In this document: positions 26,581 to 35,617 of the stretch, one piece after another
How the letters are laid out: every line of letters starts with the position of its first letter
How positions within the stretch are numbered: the first letter of the stretch is position 1
Translations under genes and position numbers: made by a program
The notes under the pieces: generated by a model
What the model was told of the DNA's origin: nothing
What the model saw: only the letters and a program-made list of their open reading frames with translations
The model's database searches: none
From: Mycobacterium sp. GA-2829
GTDB lineage: Bacteria > Actinomycetota > Actinomycetes > Mycobacteriales > Mycobacteriaceae
Assembly (NCBI RefSeq): GCF_001499965.1
Contig: NZ_LQIT01000027.1
Location: forward strand, 1 to 64,000
DNA: 64,000 bases
Direction: 5' to 3'

Positions 26581-27048
26581 ATGGCCAACCGTCTGAAGGT
26601 CGTGGCGGGCGCGCTGGGTGCCGCCATGGCGATGAGCCTGGGCGCCGGACCGGCGATCGCCTCGGCCGACTCCACCGACGACTACCCGATCCCGAACCGG
26701 ATGCTCAAGACCACCTGCACGGTCGAGCAGTACATGGCCGCGGCGCGGGATACGTCGCCGATCTACTACCAGCGGTACATGATCGACTACAACAACCGTC
26801 CGATCGACGTGCAGGACGGCGCGCGCAACCGGATCTACTGGTTCTTCTCGCTGGACTACCCGGCCCGCAGGCAGTACTCCGAGGCCACCGCCACCAACGT
26901 GTTCTACGAGCAGATGGCGACCCGCTGGGGTAACTGGGCGAAGTTGTTCTTCAACAACAAGGGCGTCGTCGCGCACGCCACGGACATCTGCATGAACTAC
27001 CCGCCGCAGGATCCGTCGGTGTGGCACTGGGGGCCGAACGCCCGATGA
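26581..27048 (+). CDS. Exported DUF5078-type protein
   Basis: The protein has 155 residues. The signal peptide ends near Ala-Ser-Ala (residue 30). The mature part has two cysteines (Thr-Thr-Cys-Thr and Ile-Cys-Met-Asn) and is rich in Tyr, Trp and Asn, with the conserved block Met-Ala-Thr-Arg-Trp-Gly-Asn-Trp-Ala-Lys-Leu-Phe-Phe-Asn-Asn. I recall this block from the mycobacterial DUF5078 family, whose function is unknown. AGGGGAAC precedes the ATG at 26581; a GTG at 26554 overlapping the upstream stop is an alternative. Confidence 0.8.
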   Translation: MANRLKVVAGALGAAMAMSLGAGPAIASADSTDDYPIPNRMLKTTCTVEQYMAAARDTSPIYYQRYMIDYNNRPIDVQDGARNRIYWFFSLDYPARRQYSEATATNVFYEQMATRWGNWAKLFFNNKGVVAHATDICMNYPPQDPSVWHWGPNAR

Positions 27049-27314
27049 AGACGACACTCTCGGCCGTCGCCGTCGCGGTGGGTCTCACCTCGGCCGCCCT
27101 GGGCATCGGAGCGGCGGTCGCCGCCGCGCAGCCGCCGCCCCCGCCGCCGCCGGCGCTGGGCGAACCGGTCCCGGCGTGGGCGCCGCCCAAACCGGCCGAG
27201 GTGTGGCTCGGCCAGCCCGTGGTGTGGAGCTCGGGCTGGGGTGGCCGCTGGGGCGTGTGGATCAACGGCGGCTTCATCACGCTGTCGTCGAACCCCGTCA
27301 CCAACGGCGGCTGA
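27045..27314 (+). CDS. Small exported Pro/Trp-rich protein
   Basis: The protein has 89 residues: a signal peptide to about residue 27, a poly-proline run, and a short Trp/Gly-rich C-terminal part with Ser-Ser-Gly-Trp-Gly-Gly-Arg-Trp-Gly. I do not recognise a family. The ATG at 27045 overlaps the stop of the upstream gene (ATGA), so it is translated together with the DUF5078-type protein and may act with it outside the membrane. A strong terminator follows 17 bases after the stop. Confidence 0.75.
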   Translation: MKTTLSAVAVAVGLTSAALGIGAAVAAAQPPPPPPPALGEPVPAWAPPKPAEVWLGQPVVWSSGWGGRWGVWINGGFITLSSNPVTNGG

Positions 27315-27330
27315 CCCCGCGCACGAACAA

Positions 27331-27360
27331 GGCCCGCGTCACACGACGCGGGCCTGTTTC
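27331..27360. terminator. Rho-independent terminator between convergent genes
   Basis: GGCCCGCGTC (27331-27340) and GACGCGGGCC (27345-27354) form a perfect 10-base stem with an ACAC loop, followed by TGTTTC. It lies between the exported-protein genes and dps and could serve both. Confidence 0.88.
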
Positions 27361-27372
27361 GTCTCTCGCTGG

Positions 27373-27918
27373 TCAGCTCTTGTTCTGGGCTGCCTTGGCC
27401 GCACCCTTCTCGGTGGACTCACCGGCGTGCTTGAGCTGCCCGCCTGAGTTCTCCAGGTGCGCCCGCACGAACCACTGGAACTTCTCCAGCTCGGCGGTGT
27501 GGCCGATCAGCATGTCGTTGGTGACGGGATCCGGCTCCTCGGTTTCCTCGATGGCCTTCCGGGTGTCGGAGATGACGCCGTCGTAGACCAGGTCGAGCGC
27601 GGCCAGATGCGCCTGCACGGTGTCGCGCTCGAGCGAGTAGTCGTCCCAGGAGCGGTCGTTGATGATCGCGCCGGGGGTGCCCTTCGGCGAACCGCCCAGC
27701 GTCGCGATCCGCTCGGCCACCTCGTCGGCGTAGCCACGGACCAGTTCGACCTGCGGGTCGATCATCTCGTGGACACCGATGAAGTTCGGTCCCACCACAT
27801 TCCAGTGCACGTGCTTGAGCGTGAGGTGCAGATCGTTGTACCGGCTCAGCTGCTTCTGCAGCAGCTCGGCGACCTGGGCGCCCTCTTTGTCCGTCATTCC
27901 GGGAACGGTGTACGTCAT
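27373..27918 (-). CDS. dps: Dps ferritin-like DNA-protection protein
   Basis: The protein has 181 residues and closely resembles M. smegmatis Dps1. It forms a dodecamer that oxidises Fe(II) with peroxide and, through its basic C-terminal tail, binds DNA. The intersubunit ferroxidase residues are all present: His38, His50, Asp65 and Glu69, each one less than in M. smegmatis numbering. The C-terminal tail (about 165-181) is Lys/Ala-rich. GAAGGAG precedes the ATG at 27918. In M. smegmatis the gene is stress-induced through alternative sigma factors; I cannot assign the promoter here. Confidence 0.94.
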   Translation of the reverse strand: MTYTVPGMTDKEGAQVAELLQKQLSRYNDLHLTLKHVHWNVVGPNFIGVHEMIDPQVELVRGYADEVAERIATLGGSPKGTPGAIINDRSWDDYSLERDTVQAHLAALDLVYDGVISDTRKAIEETEEPDPVTNDMLIGHTAELEKFQWFVRAHLENSGGQLKHAGESTEKGAAKAAQNKS

Positions 27919-28007
27919 GAAGCGACTCCTTCTTTCCGCGCTTTGATCAAGACTCGATCAGCGGACTACCCGGCCCCGCGCCTACGTAATCAGTGCCCCG
28001 TCGCGCG

Positions 28008-28931
28008 TCACAGATCGACAAGTTTCGGAATCGCCTGCCGTGCGCCGAAGCGCGGGTTGACGGCGAGCCCGCTGGCCAACAGCAGGCGCACCGCGCGGTG
28101 GCGGTGCGGACGCATCGGTTCGAGCAGTTCGACCATCGCGGGGTCGTCGATCGGATGCCCGAGCAGACTCCAGCCGACCGTCTTCGCGAGGTGGTAGTCG
28201 CCGACCGACAGCGCGTCCGGATCGCCCCAGGCCCGTTGCGCGGTCTCCGCGGCGGTCCACTCCCCCACCCCGGGCAATGACATCATCGCCGTCCTGGCCT
28301 GTTCGGGCGGGCGCGCCGACAGCCGTTCGAGTGAGGCCGCGCGGGTGGCGCACAGCACCACCGTGCGGGCCCGGCCGGGATCGACGTTGGCGCGGTGGAA
28401 CTCCCACGACGGGATGTGCCGCCACACCTCGGCACTCGGCGGGACCCGCATCTGCGCGGGCGCGGGTCCCGGTGCGGGTGTGCCGTATTTGGTGACCAGC
28501 AGCCGCCAGGCGCGGAAGGCGTCCATTCCCGACACCCGCTGTTCGAGGATCGCGGGGACCAGCGCCTCGAGCACCCGCCCGGTGCGTCCCAGCCGCAGAT
28601 GCGGCACCCTGCGCTGCGCCCGCACGATCGTCGGCTCCTGCGGGTCGAATCCTCCTGCGTCGTCGTCGGCGCCCAGCAGGGCCGGGGCGCCGTCGAGGAA
28701 CTCCGCCGCGCCGGGACCCCACGCCTCGACGTCCACCGCATCGGCCGCCGCCCGGGTGATCCGCGCGGTCACCGGACCGCTGGGCGGCAGGCTGGTGCGC
28801 CACAGCGCGCCGTCGGCGCCGACCACGAAACACGGATCGCCGCGGCCCCGGCGCAACGGCAGCAGCGTCAGCCGCGGACTGACCGGGCCGCCGAACTGAA
28901 CGCGACGCCGAAAGGCCTGGTCAAGCCCCAC
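28008..28931 (-). CDS. HhH-GPD DNA-3-methyladenine glycosylase (AlkA-like)
   Basis: The protein has 307 residues and belongs to the AlkA/HhH-GPD superfamily. The helix-hairpin-helix is Leu-Pro-Gly-Val-Gly-Glu-Trp-Thr-Ala (about 219-227) and the catalytic Asp is in Ser-Val-Gly-Asp-Tyr-His-Leu (about 242). It should remove alkylated bases from DNA. No Ada-type methyltransferase domain is fused. The GTG at 28931 is the start; it is divergent from the carotenoid operon across 128 bases. Confidence 0.86.
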   Translation of the reverse strand: MGLDQAFRRRVQFGGPVSPRLTLLPLRRGRGDPCFVVGADGALWRTSLPPSGPVTARITRAAADAVDVEAWGPGAAEFLDGAPALLGADDDAGGFDPQEPTIVRAQRRVPHLRLGRTGRVLEALVPAILEQRVSGMDAFRAWRLLVTKYGTPAPGPAPAQMRVPPSAEVWRHIPSWEFHRANVDPGRARTVVLCATRAASLERLSARPPEQARTAMMSLPGVGEWTAAETAQRAWGDPDALSVGDYHLAKTVGWSLLGHPIDDPAMVELLEPMRPHRHRAVRLLLASGLAVNPRFGARQAIPKLVDL

Positions 28932-29059
28932 GGGCGGCCTCCCGGCTCATTGACGAGGTGATGACGCAATCGTGACATCGGATCCCGATTGGTTTTCACG
29001 ATCACGGGTACGGACACCTACAACCCTAGTTTGGATCGGGTGACGACGAAGGGGCGCGG

Positions 29060-30187
29060 GTGAGCGGTGTCGACGATCGGCTGCTCGCCGCTCCCCTGCG
29101 GCCGGCGCCGGGCGCCCGCCTCGGCGGAGGGTCCTTCGACCTGTGGCGATCCGAGGTCCGCCGGGCGGCCATCGACGCGGTGAGCGAGTTCGTCGCCGAC
29201 CGCTGCGCGGCGGATCTGCGGCTCACCGGTGTCGACATCACCCTCGACGTGTTGCGGGATTTCGTCAGCGACGGGAAGTGCCTGCGGTCGACGTTCGCCT
29301 ACCTCGGTTGGCTGTCCGCCGCCGCACCCGATGACGCCGCGCTGCGCGCCGCGGCGAGTTTCGACCTGCTGCACATCTTCGCGCTGCTGCAGGACGACGT
29401 GATGGACGATTCCCCGCTGCGTCGCGGCCGCCCGTCGGCGCACGTGCGGTTCGCCCGATGGCACCACAACCACGGCCTGCGCGGCGACGCCGACCGGTTC
29501 GGCGCGTCGGCGGCGGTGCTGCTCGGCGACCTGTGCCTGGTGTGGGCGGGGCAGATGATGCGGGAGAGCGGGCTGGGTTCCGCCGCGCTGGAGCGGGCGC
29601 TTCCGCGCTACGACGCGATGCGCACCGAACTGGCGGTCGGCCAGTTCGCCGATCTGGTCAACGACGCGGGCGGACGGCCGACACTGGAGGACGTGCTCGA
29701 CGTCGCACGTCGCAAGTCCGGCAACTACACGGTCCGCAGGCCGCTGGAGATCGGCGGCGCACTGGCGGGCTGTCCGGAACCGACGCTGCGGCTGCTCGGC
29801 CGCTACGGGGACGCGGTCGGTGAGGCCTTCCAGCTGCGCGACGACCTGCTGGGCATCTTCGGCACCCCCACCGTCACCGGGAAACCCGCCGGCGGCGATC
29901 TGTCCGAACACAAGGCCACCAGCGTCGTGGTGGCGGCCCACCGGCTGGCCGAACCGTCAGTGCGCCACCAACTCACCGAACTGATGTCGCGGCGTGATCT
30001 GGACGCCGACGACATCGCCCGCTGGCAGCACCTCATCGCCGCGACGGGCGCGGTGCAGTGGATCGAGCAGCTCATCGAGCGGCGGCTGTCCCACGCACTG
30101 GATCGGCTGCACGCCAGCCCGCTCGACGACACCGTACGAACCGCACTGGTCAACATGGCCGCCGTCTGCACTGCGCGGGCTGCATGA
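29060..30187 (+). CDS. crtE: Geranylgeranyl diphosphate synthase
   Basis: The protein has 375 residues and is a trans-polyprenyl diphosphate synthase. The first Asp-rich motif is Asp-Asp-Val-Met-Asp (112-116) and the second is Asp-Asp-Leu-Leu-Gly (261-265), with Gly-Lys-Pro-Ala-Gly-Gly-Asp-Leu just after. It supplies C20 GGPP for carotenoids, as shown by its place as first gene of the crt operon. Start GTG at 29060. A TAGTTT (29027-29032) just upstream is a possible -10 element. Confidence 0.9.
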   Translation: MSGVDDRLLAAPLRPAPGARLGGGSFDLWRSEVRRAAIDAVSEFVADRCAADLRLTGVDITLDVLRDFVSDGKCLRSTFAYLGWLSAAAPDDAALRAAASFDLLHIFALLQDDVMDDSPLRRGRPSAHVRFARWHHNHGLRGDADRFGASAAVLLGDLCLVWAGQMMRESGLGSAALERALPRYDAMRTELAVGQFADLVNDAGGRPTLEDVLDVARRKSGNYTVRRPLEIGGALAGCPEPTLRLLGRYGDAVGEAFQLRDDLLGIFGTPTVTGKPAGGDLSEHKATSVVVAAHRLAEPSVRHQLTELMSRRDLDADDIARWQHLIAATGAVQWIEQLIERRLSHALDRLHASPLDDTVRTALVNMAAVCTARAA

Positions 30188-30215
30188 CCAGCTCACAGGT
30201 AGGAGACTCGAACTG

Positions 30216-31745
30216 ATGCGCACCGTCGGGGGGCGAACAGACCGCGTGGTGGTCGTCGGCGCCGGATTGTCCGGCCTGTCGGCCGCACTGCAGCTGGCCG
30301 GACGCGGCCGCACGGTCACCGTGCTGGAACGCGAGACGTTCCCGGGCGGCCGGATGGGCCGCCTCGACATCAACGGCTACCGGCTCGACACCGGCCCCAC
30401 CGTGCTCACCATGCCGGACATCATCGAAGACGCGTTCGCCGCGGTGGGCGATTCGATGACCGACCGGCTGCAGCTCGACCCCGTCGACCCGGCTTACCGT
30501 GCGTCGTTCGCCGACGGCAGCAGCCTGCTCGTGCACACCGACGCGACCGCGATGGCCACCGAGATCGAACGGTTCGCCGGCGCCGACGCCGCCGACGGTT
30601 ACCTGCGGCTGCGCACCTGGCTGACCCGGCTCTACCAGGCCGAGTTCAACGGGTTCATCGCCTCGAACTTCGACTCCCCGCTGTCGCTGGTCACCCCGCA
30701 GCTGGCCCGGCTGGCCGCCATCGGTGGTTTCCGGCGGTGGGACCGGGTGGTGCGCAACTACATCCGCGACGAACGGCTGCGGCGGATCTTCACCTTCCAG
30801 GCGCTCTACGCCGGTGTCCCGCCCCACAAGGCGCTGGCCGCCTACGCGGTCATCGCCTACATGGACACCGTCGCCGGGGTGTACTTCCCGCGCGGCGGGA
30901 TGCGCGCGGTACCGGATGCGATGGCCGCCGCGGCCACCGACGCCGGCGCCGAATTCCGTTACGGTGCATCGGTTTCGACGTTGGAGCAGACCTCCGACGG
31001 CCGGATCACCGCGGTGCGCACCGAAGCGGGTGACCGGATCCCCACCGACGCCGTCGTGTTGACCACCGAACTCCCGACGACCTACCGCCTGCTCGGCCGC
31101 ACCCCGCGCCGCCTGCTCCCGCTGCGGCCGGCGCCGTCGGCGGTCGTCGCGCATGTGGGATGTGCCGCAGTCGATCCCGGTATCGCACACCACAACATCC
31201 TGTTCGGCGGGGCGTGGGAGCAGACGTTCCGCGACATCATCGATGACGGCCGCGTGATGAGCGACCCGTCGCTGCTGGTGACCCGGCCGACCGCGGGGGA
31301 CCCCAGCCTCGCCCCACCCGGCCGGGATCTGCTCTATGTCCTGGCCCCCGCGCCGAACAACAAAGTGGGACAGGTGGATTGGTCGCGGACCGGCGACGCC
31401 TACGTCGAGGACATGCTGGCCAGGGTGCGCAGGCGGATGCCCGGGGTCGGCGAGGACCTCGAGGTGTTGCACGTCGTCGACCCCGACGGCTGGGCGCGGC
31501 AGGACATGGCCGCGGGCACCCCGTTCGCGCTGGCGCACACGTTCGGCCAGACCGGACCGTTCCGCCCCGCGAACACCGTGCGCGGTGTGGACAACGTCGT
31601 GCTGGCGGGATCGTCGACGGTGCCCGGTGTCGGGGTGCCGACCGCATTGCTGTCCGGCCGACTGGCCGCAGACCGAATCACGGGGACCGCCGCCTCCAGC
31701 GCCCCGACGGCGGCCCCCACCAGAGCGAGGAGCGGGTTGTCATGA
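30216..31745 (+). CDS. crtI: Phytoene desaturase
   Basis: The protein has 509 residues and is a CrtI-type flavoprotein that converts phytoene to lycopene. The N-terminal dinucleotide motif Gly-Ala-Gly-Leu-Ser-Gly (about 15-20) and the C-terminal FAD signature Ala-Gly-Ser-Ser-Thr-Val-Pro-Gly-Val-Gly-Val-Pro-Thr (about 466-478) are present. AGGAG (30201-30205) precedes the ATG at 30216. Its stop overlaps the crtB start (ATGA). Confidence 0.94.
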   Translation: MRTVGGRTDRVVVVGAGLSGLSAALQLAGRGRTVTVLERETFPGGRMGRLDINGYRLDTGPTVLTMPDIIEDAFAAVGDSMTDRLQLDPVDPAYRASFADGSSLLVHTDATAMATEIERFAGADAADGYLRLRTWLTRLYQAEFNGFIASNFDSPLSLVTPQLARLAAIGGFRRWDRVVRNYIRDERLRRIFTFQALYAGVPPHKALAAYAVIAYMDTVAGVYFPRGGMRAVPDAMAAAATDAGAEFRYGASVSTLEQTSDGRITAVRTEAGDRIPTDAVVLTTELPTTYRLLGRTPRRLLPLRPAPSAVVAHVGCAAVDPGIAHHNILFGGAWEQTFRDIIDDGRVMSDPSLLVTRPTAGDPSLAPPGRDLLYVLAPAPNNKVGQVDWSRTGDAYVEDMLARVRRRMPGVGEDLEVLHVVDPDGWARQDMAAGTPFALAHTFGQTGPFRPANTVRGVDNVVLAGSSTVPGVGVPTALLSGRLAADRITGTAASSAPTAAPTRARSGLS

Positions 31746-32692
31746 TCGGATCGGAACTCGACGCCGCGGGCGTCCGGGACCCCGCACTGCGCAACGCCTA
31801 CCGCTGCTGCCGCGTCCTCAACGCCGAACACGGACGCACCTTCTACCTGGCCACCCGGCTGCTGGCCCCCGAACAGCGGCCGGCCGTGCACGCCCTGTAC
31901 GGGTTCGCCCGCCGCGCCGACGACATCCTCGACGACCTCACCGACACCGCGTCCGTCGGCGAACGCGCCGACCGGCTGCAGCAGATGGCCACCCAGCTGT
32001 TCGAGGGGCTGGTCCAGGGGCAGGCCACCGGCGGCGATCCGGCACTGGCCGCGGTGGTGCACACCGCCCGCCGCTACGGGATCCCGTGGGAGCTGTTCGA
32101 CGACTTCCTGACGTCGATGCGGATGGATCTGACCGTCACCGACTATCCGGACCGGGCGGCGGTCGACCGCTACATGTACGGCTCCGCCGAGGTGATCGGG
32201 CTGCAGCTGCTGCCGGTGCTCGGCACGGTCGGCCCCCGCGAGGAGGCCGCCCCGTACGCCGCCGCGCTGGGCAAGGCGTTCCAGCTGACGAACTTCCTGC
32301 GCGACGTCGACGAGGACCTCGACCGCGGCCGGGTGTACCTGCCCGCCGACGAGCTGGCCGCCCACGGCGTGGACCGCGAACTGCTGATGTGGTGCCACAC
32401 CACCAAGCGCACCGAACCCCGCGTCCGCAAGGCGCTGGCCGAACAGCATGCGACCACCCGGCGGATCTACGACTACGCCCGCCACGGCGTCGAACTGCTG
32501 GCGCCGCGCTCGCGGGCCTGCGTCGGCGCCGCCGCCGTGCTGTATTCGGAGATACTGGACCGCATCGAAGCCATCGATTTCGACATCTTCAACCAGCGTG
32601 CCACCGTGGGGAACGGACGCCGGCTCCAGGTGGCGGGCGCCGGGCTGCTCCGCGCGTGGCGCGCACGGCTGGTCCACCCCGCGAAGGCTTGA
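31742..32692 (+). CDS. crtB: Phytoene synthase
   Basis: The protein has 316 residues and condenses two GGPP to phytoene. The two metal-binding motifs are Asp-Asp-Ile-Leu-Asp-Asp (60-65) and Arg-Asp-Val-Asp-Glu-Asp (187-192), both with the DxxxD spacing. It is translationally coupled to crtI by a 4-base overlap and followed by crtYc after 13 bases. Confidence 0.95.
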   Translation: MIGSELDAAGVRDPALRNAYRCCRVLNAEHGRTFYLATRLLAPEQRPAVHALYGFARRADDILDDLTDTASVGERADRLQQMATQLFEGLVQGQATGGDPALAAVVHTARRYGIPWELFDDFLTSMRMDLTVTDYPDRAAVDRYMYGSAEVIGLQLLPVLGTVGPREEAAPYAAALGKAFQLTNFLRDVDEDLDRGRVYLPADELAAHGVDRELLMWCHTTKRTEPRVRKALAEQHATTRRIYDYARHGVELLAPRSRACVGAAAVLYSEILDRIEAIDFDIFNQRATVGNGRRLQVAGAGLLRAWRARLVHPAKA

Positions 32693-32705
32693 GCACGAGG
32701 TAGGT

Positions 32706-33047
32706 ATGGATCGATTCCACTATCTGCTCGTACTGCTCGCCTGCCTGGTGATCACGTTGCCGCTGGAGGTCCTCGGCAGGGGCGTGTACCGGCAGGCACG
32801 ACGGGCCGCCGCGGCCATCCTCCCGGTGGCCGCGGTGTTCGTGGTGTGGGATCTGATCGCGATCGCCGCCGGCGTCTGGCGGTACAACCCGCGGTTCGTC
32901 ACCGGCATCGGCTTCCCGCAGGTGCCGATCGAGGAGCTGCTGTTCTTCCTCGTGATCCCGCTGTGCGGACTGTTCACCTACAACGCCGTCGACACCCTCT
33001 TGACGCGGAAGCGACGGCGGCGGGCCCGATCGGCGCAGTCGACGTGA
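32706..33047 (+). CDS. crtYc: Lycopene cyclase subunit, CrtYc type
   Basis: The protein has 113 residues and three hydrophobic helices. It contains the lycopene cyclase domain signature Val-Pro-Ile-Glu-Glu-Leu-Leu-Phe-Phe (about 77-85), the Pro-Glu-E(E/D) motif of actinobacterial heterodimeric cyclases. It acts with the next gene product to form beta rings. The C-terminus is strongly basic. The stop overlaps the crtYd start (GTGA). Confidence 0.9.
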   Translation: MDRFHYLLVLLACLVITLPLEVLGRGVYRQARRAAAAILPVAAVFVVWDLIAIAAGVWRYNPRFVTGIGFPQVPIEELLFFLVIPLCGLFTYNAVDTLLTRKRRRRARSAQST

Positions 33048-33388
33048 CCGGCCTGGGCTACACCCTGCCCGCGATCCTCTCGGTGTTCGCGGTGGTGGCC
33101 TGGGAGTTGTGGTGGTTGCGCACCGGCCTGTTCCGGCGCACGTCGTACTGGATCTCGATGCTCATCGTGACCGGGTTCCAGATCCCCGTCGACGGCTGGC
33201 TGACCAAGCTGAGCGATCCGATCGTCATCTACAACGAGGAGCACACCAGTGGTATCCGATTTCCGTGGGACATCCCGGTCGAGGACTTCCTGTTCGGGTT
33301 CGCGCTCGTGACGGGCGTCCTGCTGCTGTGGGAGCGCCAGCGGACCCAGGGCGCCAAGGTGTCCCCGGAGGGGGTGCGCGATGAGTGA
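33044..33388 (+). CDS. crtYd: Lycopene cyclase subunit, CrtYd type
   Basis: The protein has 114 residues with three hydrophobic helices and the matching signature Ile-Pro-Val-Glu-Asp-Phe-Leu-Phe-Gly (about 76-84). Together with CrtYc it should convert lycopene to beta-carotene. Start GTG at 33044 overlapping the upstream stop; its own 3' end overlaps the methyltransferase start by eight bases. Confidence 0.9.
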   Translation: MTGLGYTLPAILSVFAVVAWELWWLRTGLFRRTSYWISMLIVTGFQIPVDGWLTKLSDPIVIYNEEHTSGIRFPWDIPVEDFLFGFALVTGVLLLWERQRTQGAKVSPEGVRDE

Positions 33389-34100
33389 CTCGCTGCCCCG
33401 AGCCCGCGTGCCCGCCGCCTTCGACGTCGGCGCCTCGGCCTACGACAAACTCGTCGGCGCCAATCCCGGCTACCACGAACACCTCCGGCTCTCCGCGCAG
33501 CGGATGGGGCTGCCCGACGGGGGACGCGGGCTGCGCCTGCTCGACGCCGGCTGCGGCACCGGAGCCTCGACCGCCGCGCTGCTGTCCGCCGCCCCGCACG
33601 CCGAGATCGTCGCCGTCGACGCCTCGGCCGGGATGCTGGCCGAGGCCAGGGCGAAAGCGTGGCCGGGGTCGGTGCGGTTCGTGCACAGCCGGATCGAGGA
33701 TCTCGAGTCCGCCGGGGTGACCGGGCCGTTCGACGGGATCTTCGCCGCCTACCTGCTGCGCAACCTCGACGATCCGGACGCCCAACTGCAGGCGTTCCGC
33801 GCGCTGCTACGGCCGGGTGCACCGCTGGCCGTGCACGAGTACTCCGTGCGCGACTCCGCGGTGGCGACCGCGGTGTGGAATGCGGTGTGCTGGGCGATCA
33901 TCATCCCGGCCGGGCGGCTGCGCACCGGCGACGCATCGCTCTACACCTATCTGCGGCGCAGCGTGCTCGACTTCGACGGCGCATCGGCGTTCCGGAACCG
34001 CCTGCAGCGCAACGGTTTCACCGATGTCGGCAGCGACACCGTCCCGGGCTGGCAGCGCAACGTCGTGCACACGTTCACCGCGAAGGCGCCACGACAGTGA
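33381..34100 (+). CDS. Class I SAM-dependent methyltransferase in the carotenoid operon
   Basis: The protein has 239 residues with the SAM-binding motif Leu-Asp-Ala-Gly-Cys-Gly-Thr-Gly-Ala (about 52-60) and an acidic second motif (Ala-Val-Asp-Ala-Ser). It is UbiE/CrtT-like. Some actinobacterial carotenoid clusters carry such a methyltransferase beside crtU, with its exact role unclear. It overlaps both neighbours, so it is part of the operon and likely acts on a carotenoid or a related quinone or isoprenoid. Confidence 0.85.
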   Translation: MSDSLPRARVPAAFDVGASAYDKLVGANPGYHEHLRLSAQRMGLPDGGRGLRLLDAGCGTGASTAALLSAAPHAEIVAVDASAGMLAEARAKAWPGSVRFVHSRIEDLESAGVTGPFDGIFAAYLLRNLDDPDAQLQAFRALLRPGAPLAVHEYSVRDSAVATAVWNAVCWAIIIPAGRLRTGDASLYTYLRRSVLDFDGASAFRNRLQRNGFTDVGSDTVPGWQRNVVHTFTAKAPRQ

Positions 34101-35617
34101 GGGATCCGCGGCGCGTCGTGCATCCGGCGCCCGTGGTCCGGGCCGGCACCGCGGCACCGGCACGCACGCCGCGCGCGGTGGTGGTCGGCGGCGGTATCGC
34201 CGGTCTGACCGCCGCGACCGGACTGGCCGAACGCGGCGTGGAGGTCGACGTCGTCGAACGCGAACCGTACCTGGGTGGCCGGGTCGGCGGATGGACCGAC
34301 GACGTCGACGGACTCGGCCCGGCGGCGATGAACCGCGGATTCCACGCGTTCTTCCGCCAGTACTACAACCTGCGCACCCTGCTGCGGCGCGTCGACCCGC
34401 AGCTGTCCATGCTGGTCCCGGTCGAGGACTACCCGCTGATCGACGGGCAGGGTCGTCGCGACACGTTCCGCGGGTTGCCGCTGACCCCGCCCTTCAACGC
34501 CGTCGCATTCGCGTTGCGCAGCCCCACCTTCCGGTTCCGGGATCTGGCGCGGATCAACGCGCGGGCGGCCGCACCGTTGGCGACGGTGTCGGTGCCCGAC
34601 ATCTACGACCGGCTCGACCACGTCGACGCCGAGACGTTCCTGCGGGACATCAACTTCCCCGAGGCCGCACGGCATCTGGCGTTCGAGGTGTTCTCCCGCA
34701 GCTTCTTCGCCCAGCCGCCGCATCTGTCGGCCGCGGAGCTGGCGACGATGTTCCACATCTACTTCCTCGGCTCGAGCGAGGGTCTGGTGTTCGACGTCGC
34801 GGGCGACAACTTCGACGTCGTGCTGTGGGAACCGTTGCGGCGTTACCTCGAAGGCCTCGGCGTGCGGTTCCACACCGGGGCGTCGGTGACGTCGGTGCAG
34901 CCGGGGTTCACCGTGCACCGCGATGCGGGGCCGCCGCTACCGGCCGACGGTGTGGTGCTCGCCGCGGACCCGGCCGGTCTGCGCGGAATCGTCGGTGCGT
35001 CAGCGGGTTTGGGTGACGACGAGTGGCGGGCGGCGGTCGACGGGCTGGGCGTCGCCCCGCCGTTCCTGGTGCAGCGCCTGTGGCTGAACCGTCCGGTGGC
35101 CGCCGACCGGCCCGCGTTCCTGGGCACCGGCGGGCTCACCCCGTTGGACAACGTCAGCGTGCTCGAACGCTACGAACGGCAGGCCGCGGACTGGGCGCGC
35201 CGCACGTGCGGTTCGGTGGTCGAACTGCATTCCTACGCGGTGACCGACGCCGGCGACGATCTGCCCCGGCGACTGCTGGCTCGGCTGCACGAGATCTACC
35301 CGGAGACGGCGGACGCCGGGGTGGTCGGGGAACGGCTGCTGCTGCGCGGCGACTGTCCGCGGTTCGCGCCCGGCGATTTCGCCCGCAGGCCCACCGTGGC
35401 CACCCCTGTCGACGGGCTGGCGCTGGCCGGCGACGGGATCCGCATCGACCTGCCGGTGGCGCTCATGGAGCGCGCCGCGACCACGGGATGGGCGGCCGCC
35501 AACCGCCTGCTCGCGCACTTCGGTGTCGCGGGGCATCCCCTCACCACCGTCCCGACCAGCGGCCGATCCGCGACGCTGCGGCGGCTCGCCTCGCGAGGAA
35601 GGCAACTGCAGACATGA
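34097..35617 (+). CDS. crtU: Carotene desaturase/methyltransferase, CrtU-like flavoenzyme
   Basis: The protein has 506 residues. A Rossmann FAD motif (Val-Val-Gly-Gly-Gly-Ile-Ala-Gly-Leu-Thr-Ala, about 29-39) is followed by Asn-Arg-Gly-Phe-His-Ala-Phe-Phe-Arg-Gln-Tyr-Tyr-Asn-Leu (about 80-93), which is typical of CrtU. CrtU turns beta rings into aromatic phi rings by desaturation with a methyl shift, giving isorenieratene (leprotene). It starts with GTG inside the methyltransferase stop (GTGA) and its stop overlaps the Rieske gene (ATGA). A more general phytoene desaturase-like oxidase is the main alternative. Confidence 0.78.
   Translation: MRDPRRVVHPAPVVRAGTAAPARTPRAVVVGGGIAGLTAATGLAERGVEVDVVEREPYLGGRVGGWTDDVDGLGPAAMNRGFHAFFRQYYNLRTLLRRVDPQLSMLVPVEDYPLIDGQGRRDTFRGLPLTPPFNAVAFALRSPTFRFRDLARINARAAAPLATVSVPDIYDRLDHVDAETFLRDINFPEAARHLAFEVFSRSFFAQPPHLSAAELATMFHIYFLGSSEGLVFDVAGDNFDVVLWEPLRRYLEGLGVRFHTGASVTSVQPGFTVHRDAGPPLPADGVVLAADPAGLRGIVGASAGLGDDEWRAAVDGLGVAPPFLVQRLWLNRPVAADRPAFLGTGGLTPLDNVSVLERYERQAADWARRTCGSVVELHSYAVTDAGDDLPRRLLARLHEIYPETADAGVVGERLLLRGDCPRFAPGDFARRPTVATPVDGLALAGDGIRIDLPVALMERAATTGWAAANRLLAHFGVAGHPLTTVPTSGRSATLRRLASRGRQLQT

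Noticed and set aside
28990..29010. SigF-like GGTTT and GGGTA upstream of crtE
   Set aside because: The two elements are only 10 bases apart, whereas SigF promoters need about 15-17. SigF control of carotenoids is known in M. smegmatis but is not shown by this sequence.
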